From contig CAVQAW010000010.1 in NCBI GenBank assembly GCA_963710535.1, forward strand, positions 496,001-560,000: 64,000 nucleotides of DNA, given 5' to 3'. Of the stretch, positions 49,825 to 56,483 are shown in pieces. Numbering within the stretch: position 1 is the stretch's first letter; each line of letters starts with the position of its first letter. The translations under genes and the position numbers were made by a program. Under the pieces are notes generated by a model that did not search any database, was not told the origin of the DNA, and worked only from the letters and a program-made list of their open reading frames with translations. Source of the DNA: Pelagihabitans sp963710535. Its GTDB lineage: Bacteria > Bacteroidota > Bacteroidia > Flavobacteriales > Flavobacteriaceae.

Positions 49825-50124
49825 TTACATTTCAATCCAGTTTCCATTTTCGTCAGCAAACAGGGTGCCTGAAGTACCATCTTGTAAAGATACTTCCAAC
49901 TTGTATTGCTTTGATTCATTGAGATAAGCCTTGTTGATAGTCGCTGTGGGATAATTTTTCGCGACGGCGGAGGTGACGGCCTCAGGCAGTTCGCTGGTAG
50001 CGATTTCTGTGAAATTGTCCTGAGCCACCACTTCAGTTGCAACTGATGCTGTGGCTTCGGTATCCTGTGCATAAGTGGTTAATCCTCCAAATGCAATGGC
50101 CAAAACAAAAAATAATTTTTTCAT
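49825..50124 (-). CDS. Small secreted PepSY-like protein A
   Basis: 99 aa. Signal peptide M-K-K-L-F-F-V-L-A-I-A-F-G-G-L-T-T-Y-A-Q, then an acidic Thr/Val/Ala-rich spacer, then a domain of about 60 residues: S-E-L-P-E-A-V-T-S-A-V-A-K-N-Y-P-T-A-T-I-N-K-A and Y-K-L-E-V-S-L-Q-D-G-T-S, ending D-E-N-G-N-W-I-E-M. This helix-then-strands pattern is PepSY-like, a fold often found in periplasmic inhibitors. It is a paralogue of the next gene (50508), about 50 percent similar by eye over the domain. Both have the same upstream element and terminator type. Confidence 0.88.
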   Translation of the reverse strand: MKKLFFVLAIAFGGLTTYAQDTEATASVATEVVAQDNFTEIATSELPEAVTSAVAKNYPTATINKAYLNESKQYKLEVSLQDGTSGTLFADENGNWIEM

Positions 50125-50161
50125 GAGTCTCGATTTTAATATTAAAAGCTATTAGCTATAG

Positions 50162-50178
50162 TGAAAATATGATACCAA
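50162..50178 (-). promoter_or_regulatory. Sigma-54-like box upstream of PepSY-like gene A
   Basis: Minus-strand TTGGTATCATATTTTCA has GG and TC separated by 10 bp, close to the TGGCAC-N5-TTGC form with GG-N10-GC. It lies 38 nt before the ATG. The same spacing and flanks occur upstream of the paralogue at 50904-50920. Confidence 0.4.
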
Positions 50179-50237
50179 AAACCAAATAAAACGTAACTAA
50201 CTCTTTTTTAGCGGTTTAAATCCTATTGGGCAGCTTA

Positions 50238-50287
50238 CCATTGTGTAATAATGTGTAGTGAAAACGATAAGTGTATAAAAGATACAC
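50238..50287. promoter_or_regulatory. Upstream element, copy A, with GTGTAT-N5-ATACAC dyad
   Basis: Minus-strand TACACATTATTACACAATGG is preceded by TTATACACTT with an 11-nt spacer. The distal end is a perfect dyad GTGTAT-AAAAG-ATACAC (50271-50287). Copy B at 50991-51039 shares the 20-mer with 3 differences and the outer motif with spacing 10. Position, 60-110 bp above the sigma-54-like box, fits an enhancer site. Confidence 0.5.
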
Positions 50288-50434
50288 GTTGATGGCCAAA
50301 AATTTTACGGAAGGGGTTTAAAGCGGGCAGCCTGCACTAGTTCAATTTTAAAGATCAAAATGCCATGCACGGCCATTATAGATCCGACATCCCCTGAACA
50401 GACCACCCCCAAAAGTGGGGATCGTTCAACAAAA

Positions 50435-50462
50435 AAGTCCCCGTAGGTTTCTACAGGGACTT
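50435..50462 (-). terminator. Intrinsic terminator after PepSY-like gene B
   Basis: AAGTCCC pairs with GGGACTT, with inner GTAG/CTAC across one C/A mismatch and a GTTT loop; on the minus strand TTTTTT follows. Same design as 49756-49783. Confidence 0.8.
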
Positions 50463-50507
50463 CTTGCTCAAAAAATCTGATATGAATTCAATAAGATAGG
50501 GATCTTA

Positions 50508-50855
50508 TTACATTTCAATCCAATTGCCATCGGCATCGGCATACAACTCAACAGAAGTACCATCTTCATTGGCCACTTCCAATTTGTACTGTGCAGCTTC
50601 GTTCACATAAGCTTTTGCAATTGAAGTACCGGGATAATCGGCGGCCAATGCCTCAGTAATTGCGGCTGGCAATTCTTCAATAGCTACTTCAGCAAAACCA
50701 TCTTGTGGTGCTACGGCTTCGGTTGCAACTTCCGGTGCAACGGCTTCAGTGGCAACTTCAGTGGCTACAGCCATTACTTCTGTTGCTTGCTCTTCTTGTG
50801 CAAATGCAGTTAAACTTCCTAAAGACATTACTGCTACTACCATTAATTTTTTCAT
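50508..50855 (-). CDS. Small secreted PepSY-like protein B
   Basis: 115 aa from the ATG at 50855 (the frame is open further, but only this start gives the signal peptide M-K-K-L-M-V-V-A-V-M-S-L-G-S-L-T-A-F-A-Q). An acidic linker follows with a 9-residue repeat (V-A-T-E-A-V-A-P-E twice), then the same PepSY-like domain as protein A: I-E-E-L-P-A-A-I-T-E-A-L-A-A-D-Y-P-G-T and Y-K-L-E-V-A-N-E-D-G-T, ending D-A-D-G-N-W-I-E-M. Likely periplasmic. A duplication with the neighbour is clear. Confidence 0.9.
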   Translation of the reverse strand: MKKLMVVAVMSLGSLTAFAQEEQATEVMAVATEVATEAVAPEVATEAVAPQDGFAEVAIEELPAAITEALAADYPGTSIAKAYVNEAAQYKLEVANEDGTSVELYADADGNWIEM

Positions 50856-50903
50856 TCGTTCTTGTTTTTTAAAAATTAGTATTTGTTTTGTTGCTTTGTA
50901 TAG

Positions 50904-50920
50904 AGAAAGAATAATGCCAA
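50904..50920 (-). promoter_or_regulatory. Sigma-54-like box upstream of PepSY-like gene B
   Basis: Minus-strand TTGGCATTATTCTTTCT: TTGGCA fits the -24 box well and TTTC replaces TTGC at -12, with GG-N10-TC spacing. It lies 49 nt before the ATG at 50855 and matches the box of the paralogue. Confidence 0.4.
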
Positions 50921-50990
50921 GAAGTAAGTTCCTGAAAATAAAATGCAATCGATTAATTGCCAATGGGTTATAATCTATGCGCGTTGACAT

Positions 50991-51039
50991 CCAATGGGTA
51001 ATCATGTGTAACCGCGGAAAAAGTGTGTAATTTTTATAC
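50991..51039. promoter_or_regulatory. Upstream element, copy B
   Basis: Minus-strand TACACATGATTACCCATTGG with TTACACACTT 10 nt before it and an imperfect dyad GTGTAA-TTT-TTATAC at the distal end. It sits 70-130 bp above the sigma-54-like box of gene B, and just outside the 3' end of the DUF4301 gene. A further CCCATTGG copy lies closer to the gene. Confidence 0.5.
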
Positions 51040-51048
51040 GATCTGGGG

Positions 51049-52587
51049 TTACCGGATTTGATGTGATGGCCGCAACAGATCATTGACCGTTTTTACCGGA
51101 TTGAAGGTTTCAACGGGGACTTCAACAAAAATCGTATTCCAGAAGGCCATGGCGCCGTTCCAAAGTCCCGGAAGTTCCAAGGCTTTGAGTTGCTTGCCTT
51201 CTTGTGTTTTTTCGGTAATCAATCCTTGTTTGGCATCTACGTACTGGAGCAAATCAAACTTTTCGCCTTTGTAGTTTTTAACCCCACAGACAAGATCTAC
51301 GGGATTAAAGTGCGACGCACTCTTGAATATCGAGCCCTGCGACGCATTTTTCATATCAACCTGGGCCGATTCGATGATCTGTAGCGAGATGTTCTCATGG
51401 GCATCCTTTACCCAAAAAGGCCCTCCGCCAGGCTCCCCTTCATTCTTGACCATCCCACATACCCTGATGGGCCGGTTCAGCTTATCCTGTAATATCAGTA
51501 TCTGTTCCGATAGACTAAAGCTCGAGAAACTGTTGGGAAACCTGACGTTCATTCTGTTGACCAAAAATGATTCCACTTCGGCGAGTACCTCTGCGCTGAT
51601 CTTGCCTTCCTCCAATTTTTTGGCATATTCGAAAACCTTTTCCTGTATTTCCAGCAAAAGACCGGCCAGCATTTTTTTGTTCATGGCGATTTGCTTTAGC
51701 AACCGCTGGGGCACAACATTATCGATGTTCTTGATAAAAATGATATCCGCATCCTGCTCGTTGAGATTTTCGATCAATGCGCCATGACCCCCGGGTCTAA
51801 AGAACAATGACCCATCAGGGGTTCTAAATGCGTTGTTATCCATATCGACTGCAATGGTATCGGTAGCGGGCTTTTGGAACGAGAAGTCGACAATAAAGTC
51901 GACCCCTGTTCGCTTTGAAACCCTTTTGGATACAGACGCATATTCCTTTATGAACATTTTTTCATGTTGCGGGGATATGGTAAAATGAAGGTAGGCCGTT
52001 GCATTGGTTTCGGCATACAATGCGGCTTCGTTTAAATGTGCTTCAAAAGCGGTCGATATTGAAGTCCCATAATTGTGGAAAGGAAGGAGACCTTTCGGGT
52101 AAAAACCAAAATTGAGCCGGTCTTCTGCAAGCATTTCATTGACGAATAGGAACTTCTCTTCATCACTTGAGCCAGCCTTTCCACGGATTTTCGACTGAAT
52201 ACTTTCATAGAATGGCAGCATTTCCAAGCCATCCATGAATATTTTGACATCCTTGTTCCCGCTGCGTTCAAGATAAGCCTCAAATTTTTCCTTCTTGGGA
52301 TGGTAGTCTACCAAAAAGTTGAACAGCGCCTTGAACATCCGTGATGCCGCACCAGAGGCCGGGACGAACTTTAGCAATGATAATCGATGTCGGTCCGCTT
52401 CGAACTTTTTTACAAATGACTTTGAATCCTGAGCGGAATACTGCGCAATGCCATCGCCGACCACCGCAGCCTTATCCAGGCGTACGAAAGCAATCCCCTC
52501 CTTAAAAGTTTCAAGCTGTTTTTCCACCTTTTCCTTGCCGATTCCTTTCTCCAAAAGTTGCTTCTCGTCTTCTGCTGTAAATAACAT
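51049..52587 (-). CDS. DUF4301 family protein
   Basis: 512 aa, no signal peptide. F-V-P-A-S-G-A-A-S-R-M-F-K-A-L near residue 76 resembles the nucleotide-binding loop of sugar-1-phosphate nucleotidyltransferases. F-F-R-P-G-G-H-G-A-L-I-E-N-L-N and V-C-G-M-V-K-N-E-G-E-P-G-G-G-P-F follow in the central and C-terminal parts. These are marks of DUF4301, a Bacteroidota family. A nucleotidyltransferase-like activity is plausible but unproven. It is 4 nt behind the NadR-like kinase gene and so the last gene of the thiamine-binding/PnuC/kinase operon. Confidence 0.85.
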   Translation of the reverse strand: MLFTAEDEKQLLEKGIGKEKVEKQLETFKEGIAFVRLDKAAVVGDGIAQYSAQDSKSFVKKFEADRHRLSLLKFVPASGAASRMFKALFNFLVDYHPKKEKFEAYLERSGNKDVKIFMDGLEMLPFYESIQSKIRGKAGSSDEEKFLFVNEMLAEDRLNFGFYPKGLLPFHNYGTSISTAFEAHLNEAALYAETNATAYLHFTISPQHEKMFIKEYASVSKRVSKRTGVDFIVDFSFQKPATDTIAVDMDNNAFRTPDGSLFFRPGGHGALIENLNEQDADIIFIKNIDNVVPQRLLKQIAMNKKMLAGLLLEIQEKVFEYAKKLEEGKISAEVLAEVESFLVNRMNVRFPNSFSSFSLSEQILILQDKLNRPIRVCGMVKNEGEPGGGPFWVKDAHENISLQIIESAQVDMKNASQGSIFKSASHFNPVDLVCGVKNYKGEKFDLLQYVDAKQGLITEKTQEGKQLKALELPGLWNGAMAFWNTIFVEVPVETFNPVKTVNDLLRPSHQIR

Positions 52588-52591
52588 ATGC

Positions 52592-53164
52592 TTATTTTGC
52601 CTTAGAAACCATTAATCCATCGATCGCAGCGATGGCTTTTGCCAATCGCTCTTTTTTATTCCCCTTTAAGATAACAAAATTACGGTGATACTTTTCCAAA
52701 GTTTCTTTGAAATAATCGAACATCCGTTCCCGCTCAAATGGCTTGTCCCTTAGGTCGTCCCCGACCCAAGGAATATCAATATAGGTCAACAAATAAAGAT
52801 CATAGGTGTTTTCCAGGGCAAATTTTTCGAGCAGTGGATCACAGTCACCGGTGTAATAAGCCTCGGAATACACCTTTGTCTCCAATAGATCGGTATCGCA
52901 TATCAACAGGGAGGAAGCCGCTTTTGAAAGTTCGTTTTCGAGCAAAATTTGACCAGCAGCAATGGGCAGCAGGTCTTTGGGTTCACATGTTTTTCCCTCG
53001 TTGTCCCATTTCCTTTGAAGGTATTCACGGGCATACTCCGGCACCCATACGGTTTGATAATGGGCGGCCAACTGTTTCGAAATGGTCGTCTTCCCGGTTG
53101 ATTCTGGACCGAACAATACCACTTTTACGAGGTTTGAAGGCTGCTGTTCAAGCTTTTCTTCCAT
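52592..53164 (-). CDS. NadR-like nucleoside kinase (AAA ATPase)
   Basis: 190 aa from the ATG at 53164. The P-loop is F-G-P-E-S-T-G-K-T-T (15-24 region), followed by V-W-V-P-E-Y-A-R-E-Y, L-L-I-C-D-T-D-L-L and W-V-G-D-D-L-R-D. These match the ribosylnicotinamide kinase domain of NadR. The PnuC-type transporter gene lies directly upstream (40-nt overlap), which is the usual pairing: the kinase traps the imported nucleoside. The presence of a thiamine-binding protein in the same operon leaves open that the real substrate is thiamine. Confidence 0.85.
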   Translation of the reverse strand: MEEKLEQQPSNLVKVVLFGPESTGKTTISKQLAAHYQTVWVPEYAREYLQRKWDNEGKTCEPKDLLPIAAGQILLENELSKAASSLLICDTDLLETKVYSEAYYTGDCDPLLEKFALENTYDLYLLTYIDIPWVGDDLRDKPFERERMFDYFKETLEKYHRNFVILKGNKKERLAKAIAAIDGLMVSKAK

Positions 53165-53757
53165 GCTAAATAACCTTGGATCGCCAAGAAGGTAAAGATA
53201 AGATATTGCAGTGAAAGCATGCCAAGCCCCCGATAGGCATATAATGGCACGGTAATGATATCGGCAAAGATCCAAAGGGTCCAGTTTTCAAGCTTTTTGA
53301 GCGCCATATACCACATGGCCGTAAAAAAAATGCCCGAAGTGAAAATATCGACATAATTGGAAGGTTCCACGGCCACGCCGAACACCCGGTAGACCAAATA
53401 GGTGATCATCATGGTTAACACGAACAAGCCAACGCCCACATATTTTTCCCTGGTATCGGTCCGGGAAATTTGTACCACTTTTTTATGGTCTCGCTTTCTT
53501 GCCCAGTTCCACCAGCCGTAAACACTCATGATGGAAAAGTATAAATTCATCATCATATCGCCCAAAAGCTGGTCTTTGAACAGCAAGTAAACGGTGATCA
53601 TGGTTGCGGCCAAACCGGTAGGATATACCCATATGCTTTCCTTCTTGGCAAACCACACGCTCAAGATTCCACTTATAAAAACGATGGCCTCGAGCAGGAT
53701 GACATAGGAGGCCTTATCCTGATAGGGGTCTAGGAAGAAGTCAGAAATTTGGTTCAT
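53125..53757 (-). CDS. PnuC-family vitamin transporter (nicotinamide riboside or thiamine)
   Basis: 210 aa from ATG 53757, with seven hydrophobic helices. The W-x-x-W-type motif Y-G-W-W-N-W-A-R-K and W-Y-M-A-L-K-K-L-E-N-W match PnuC-like facilitators, which take up nicotinamide riboside (PnuC), thiamine (PnuT) or riboflavin (PnuX) and rely on intracellular phosphorylation. An extra in-frame TTG start at 53781 lies inside the preceding gene and is less likely. It overlaps the thiamine-binding protein gene by 17 nt and the kinase by 40 nt. The neighbours give conflicting hints of substrate. Confidence 0.88.
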   Translation of the reverse strand: MNQISDFFLDPYQDKASYVILLEAIVFISGILSVWFAKKESIWVYPTGLAATMITVYLLFKDQLLGDMMMNLYFSIMSVYGWWNWARKRDHKKVVQISRTDTREKYVGVGLFVLTMMITYLVYRVFGVAVEPSNYVDIFTSGIFFTAMWYMALKKLENWTLWIFADIITVPLYAYRGLGMLSLQYLIFTFLAIQGYLAWKKSLNSSLQTS

Positions 53758-54001
53758 ATCCGCTGCGGTCAGATTTGACAATTTTAATAAAAAGAAGGCC
53801 TTTGTCCATGAGTTGGAAAGCCGATTTTATTTCCGTTTGCAGCAGCGTCATCACCGTGTCGTATTCACCATAGACTTGTGTGCTCAGTGGATTTTCAAGA
53901 ATGGTCAATCCCGAATCCCTTAATTTTCTGATAAATCTGATGATATGTTCTTCAAAGTCATCCTGAAGGGGCGAGAAGGTAAGCTCAACCGATATGTCCA
54001 T
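53741..54001 (-). CDS. Thiamine-binding protein (MTH1187/YkoF-like, DUF77)
   Basis: 86 aa. M-D-I-S-V-E-L-T-F-S-P-L at the start and the later N-P-L-S-T-Q-V-Y-G-E-Y-D-T-V-M are typical of the small ferredoxin-like MTH1187 family, whose members bind thiamine or related compounds. It lacks a signal peptide and should be cytoplasmic. It is the first gene of the operon with a PnuC-type transporter and a kinase, and its 3' end overlaps the transporter start. No riboswitch is visible upstream. Confidence 0.85.
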   Translation of the reverse strand: MDISVELTFSPLQDDFEEHIIRFIRKLRDSGLTILENPLSTQVYGEYDTVMTLLQTEIKSAFQLMDKGLLFIKIVKSDRSGYEPNF

Positions 54002-54068
54002 TATTGTTTGTTTAGTAATCCCAAAAGCCTATGGAATTTGTGTAAAGAATAATTTTGATGAGATGGGC

Positions 54069-54704
54069 CTATGCAGTTTCAACGGCATAAACACAGGTGA
54101 ATCCCTCAAATTCAAAATAATCGATATCATAGACCGACTTTTTGCCCTTGTATATTATTTCCCCCGTGGTTTTTCCATCTGAAAGATCAAAATCACTGAT
54201 CACAATGTGGTGCAGGAAGCTCAAGCCCGGTTTTTCATAGATTTTGTAGAGCGATTCTTTGCAACCCCACACTATGGTCAATTTTCTGATCAGGGCATCC
54301 GTGTTGGCGATGGTACTGTACTCCTCCAAAGGCGTATACTTGTGCGCGATCCTTAAAATCTTTTCCCGTTGTTTCTCGATATCGATCCCCACTGCAGGCC
54401 CCTTGCTGGTGATGATGGCCGTAAAATGGTTTGAATGGGTAATGGAAATATTACTTCCATCGGTCAAATGTGGTTTGCCAAGATCGTCATAGTACAAGTC
54501 TTTATCTTCATACCCCACAATGGCCATCAAATGCCTGATGCTCAAAAAACCCCTTCGGTGCATTTCCGATTTCATATTCGCCAAGCGGTCACGGCAATGA
54601 GTGGTCAAGGCAATGCCCTCGGCCAATGCCCGCTCGCTCTCCTCGATTTTCCAAATATGGGCGTGTATCGAAGAATTTACCTTTATTGTCTTATAAAGAG
54701 GCAT
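54069..54704 (-). CDS. 4'-phosphopantetheinyl transferase (Sfp-type)
   Basis: 211 aa. Two active-site motifs are present: A-V-G-I-D-I-E (near residue 105), which binds Mg and CoA, and W-G-C-K-E-S-L-Y-K (near residue 147), the W-x-x-K-E motif. It moves the phosphopantetheine arm of CoA to carrier proteins (acyl, peptidyl or other). The ATG at 54704 sits next to a perfect palindrome shared with the divergent ahcY gene; the pairing with ahcY is common in Bacteroidota. Confidence 0.92.
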   Translation of the reverse strand: MPLYKTIKVNSSIHAHIWKIEESERALAEGIALTTHCRDRLANMKSEMHRRGFLSIRHLMAIVGYEDKDLYYDDLGKPHLTDGSNISITHSNHFTAIITSKGPAVGIDIEKQREKILRIAHKYTPLEEYSTIANTDALIRKLTIVWGCKESLYKIYEKPGLSFLHHIVISDFDLSDGKTTGEIIYKGKKSVYDIDYFEFEGFTCVYAVETA

Positions 54705-54708
54705 CCCA

Positions 54709-54720
54709 TTACTTAAGTAA
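54709..54720. promoter_or_regulatory. Perfect palindrome TTACTTAAGTAA in a divergent promoter region
   Basis: A 12-bp perfect palindrome, 4 nt upstream of the phosphopantetheinyl transferase ATG and 4 nt before the ahcY -7 box (54725-54732). A protein bound here would block both promoters. No known regulator site is recognised. Confidence 0.5.
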
Positions 54721-54724
54721 TTTG

Positions 54725-54732
54725 TAACTTTG
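54725..54732 (+). promoter_or_regulatory. -7 box TAACTTTG of the ahcY promoter
   Basis: Exact TAnnTTTG match, 57 nt upstream of the ahcY ATG; the palindrome 54709-54720 takes the -20 position. Confidence 0.55.
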
Positions 54733-54789
54733 CTGTGCTAAAAACGGGCGTCACCGCCTTTAAACGAAAGTAAAAAATAAATAAAGAAT

Positions 54790-56106
54790 ATGAGCACTAA
54801 AACCATTCCGTATGTACCTTTTAAGGTGAAGGATACTTCCTTAGCGAACTGGGGAAGAAAAGAAATTCAATTGGCCGAGGCCGAAATGCCAGGATTAATG
54901 GCACTTCGGGAAGAATATGGGAACGAGCAGCCTCTTAAGGGAGCCCGTATTGCCGGATGTCTTCACATGACCATACAAACCGCGGTATTGATAGAAACCT
55001 TGGTCGCGTTGGGGGCTGAGGTTACCTGGAGTTCCTGTAACATATTTTCAACGCAAGACCATGCGGCCGCGGCCATCGCAGCTGCCGGCATATCGGTCTA
55101 TGCGTGGAAAGGAATGAACGAGGAGGAATTTGATTGGTGCATAGAACAAACTTTGTTTTTTGGGGAAGGCCGGAAACCATTGAATATGATATTGGACGAT
55201 GGGGGTGACCTTACCAATATGGTTTTGGACCGATATCCCGAAATGGCGACAAACATAAAGGGTCTTTCTGAAGAAACGACCACCGGGGTGCACCGACTTT
55301 ACGAACGGGTAAAAAAGGGAACCCTTCCTATGCCTGCCATCAATGTAAACGATTCCGTCACCAAATCGAAATTCGATAATAAATATGGCTGCCGTGAAAG
55401 TGCCGTGGATGCCATCCGCCGTGCCACAGATACGATGTTGGCCGGGAAGCGCGTGGTTGTAGCGGGCTATGGCGATGTCGGCAAGGGAACCGCACTCTCG
55501 TTCAAGGGAGCAGGGTCTATCGTCACCGTTACCGAAATCGATCCCATTTGCGCTCTTCAGGCCTGTATGGATGGCTACGAGGTCAAGAAACTGGAGACCG
55601 TGGTAGGTGTTGCCGACATAATCATTACAACTACCGGCAACAAGGACATCATTCGCCCAGAGCATTTTAAAGCGATGAAGGATAAGGCCATTGTTTGCAA
55701 CATTGGGCATTTCGACAATGAAATCGATATGGCCTGGTTGAACAAAAATTATGGAAAAACCAAAGATGAAATAAAGCCACAGGTAGATAAATATACGATA
55801 GACGGGAAAGATATCATCGTTTTGGCCGAAGGGCGCTTGGTGAATCTCGGCTGTGCCACCGGCCATCCCAGTTTTGTGATGAGCAACTCTTTCACCAACC
55901 AGACCTTGGCCCAGATCGAGTTATGGAAAAACAGCGATGATTACGAAAACGACGTGTATATGTTGCCCAAGCACCTCGATGAAAAAGTGGCCAAACTGCA
56001 CTTATCGCGTTTGGGCGCCGAACTCACTGAACTCAACAAAGATCAGGCTGATTATATTGGGGTTACCGTTGAGGGTCCTTTCAAACCGGAATACTACCGA
56101 TATTAA
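54790..56106 (+). CDS. ahcY: Adenosylhomocysteinase
   Basis: 438 aa, the full SAH hydrolase length. It splits S-adenosylhomocysteine into adenosine and homocysteine, using bound NAD. Motifs: G-C-L-H-M-T-I-Q-T (substrate side), C-N-I-F-S-T-Q-D-H, the Rossmann signature V-A-G-Y-G-D-V-G-K-G and the C-terminal K-P-E-Y-Y-R-Y. The leader of 57 nt has no SAH riboswitch visible to me. A strong terminator follows directly. It is the only gene on its transcript. Confidence 0.97.
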   Translation: MSTKTIPYVPFKVKDTSLANWGRKEIQLAEAEMPGLMALREEYGNEQPLKGARIAGCLHMTIQTAVLIETLVALGAEVTWSSCNIFSTQDHAAAAIAAAGISVYAWKGMNEEEFDWCIEQTLFFGEGRKPLNMILDDGGDLTNMVLDRYPEMATNIKGLSEETTTGVHRLYERVKKGTLPMPAINVNDSVTKSKFDNKYGCRESAVDAIRRATDTMLAGKRVVVAGYGDVGKGTALSFKGAGSIVTVTEIDPICALQACMDGYEVKKLETVVGVADIIITTTGNKDIIRPEHFKAMKDKAIVCNIGHFDNEIDMAWLNKNYGKTKDEIKPQVDKYTIDGKDIIVLAEGRLVNLGCATGHPSFVMSNSFTNQTLAQIELWKNSDDYENDVYMLPKHLDEKVAKLHLSRLGAELTELNKDQADYIGVTVEGPFKPEYYRY

Positions 56107-56142
56107 ATCTCGATAGGAAAACCTAGTCAATACGGCACAAAA

Positions 56143-56172
56143 AAAACCTGCACGCTTACAAGTGCAGGTTTT
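56143..56172. terminator. Strong bidirectional terminator between ahcY and rpmA
   Basis: AAAACCTGCAC pairs with GTGCAGGTTTT around an 8-nt loop, with an A-run before and TTTT after. It ends ahcY (+) and the rplU-rpmA transcript (-). Confidence 0.9.
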
Positions 56173-56192
56173 TTATTTTTATCAGGCCATTA

Positions 56193-56453
56193 TCAGGCTT
56201 CGAATGGCTCTATGGAAACATATGACTTTCCACCGGCCTTCTTTTCAAATTTTACCATCCCGTCTACACGAGCATGTAAGGTATGGTCTTTTCCGGCATA
56301 AACATTCTCACCTGGGTTATGTTTGGTGCCACGTTGTCTTACGATTATATTTCCAGCTATAGCGGCTTGTCCTCCAAAAATCTTGACTCCTAAGCGTTTC
56401 GATTCTGAATCCCTGCCGTTTTTGGAACTACCTACACCTTTTTTATGTGCCAT
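56193..56453 (-). CDS. rpmA: Ribosomal protein bL27
   Basis: 86 aa. M-A-H-K-K-G-V-G-S-S-K-N-G-R-D-S-E-S-K-R-L-G is the bL27 N-terminus that reaches the peptidyl-transferase centre; no N-terminal leader that needs cleavage is present. R-Q-R-G-T-K and H-P-G-x-N-V follow as in the family. It is 30 nt behind rplU, the usual L21-L27 operon. Confidence 0.97.
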   Translation of the reverse strand: MAHKKGVGSSKNGRDSESKRLGVKIFGGQAAIAGNIIVRQRGTKHNPGENVYAGKDHTLHARVDGMVKFEKKAGGKSYVSIEPFEA

Positions 56454-56483
56454 TTTATTGCGGTTTTAATTCTGGAGGAAATT

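Larger units (their letters stand above)
50125..50507. other. Regulatory intergenic region between the PepSY-like paralogues
   Basis: 383 bp without a gene. From right to left it holds the terminator of the upstream paralogue (50435-50462), a conserved upstream element (50238-50287) and a sigma-54-like box (50162-50178) before the ATG at 50124. Remaining sequence is AT-rich and shows nothing else. Confidence 0.6.

Noticed and set aside
54733..54789. Possible SAH or SAM riboswitch before ahcY
   Set aside because: The leader is only 57 nt and holds at most a small GGCG/CGCC pairing; none of the conserved aptamer parts are present.
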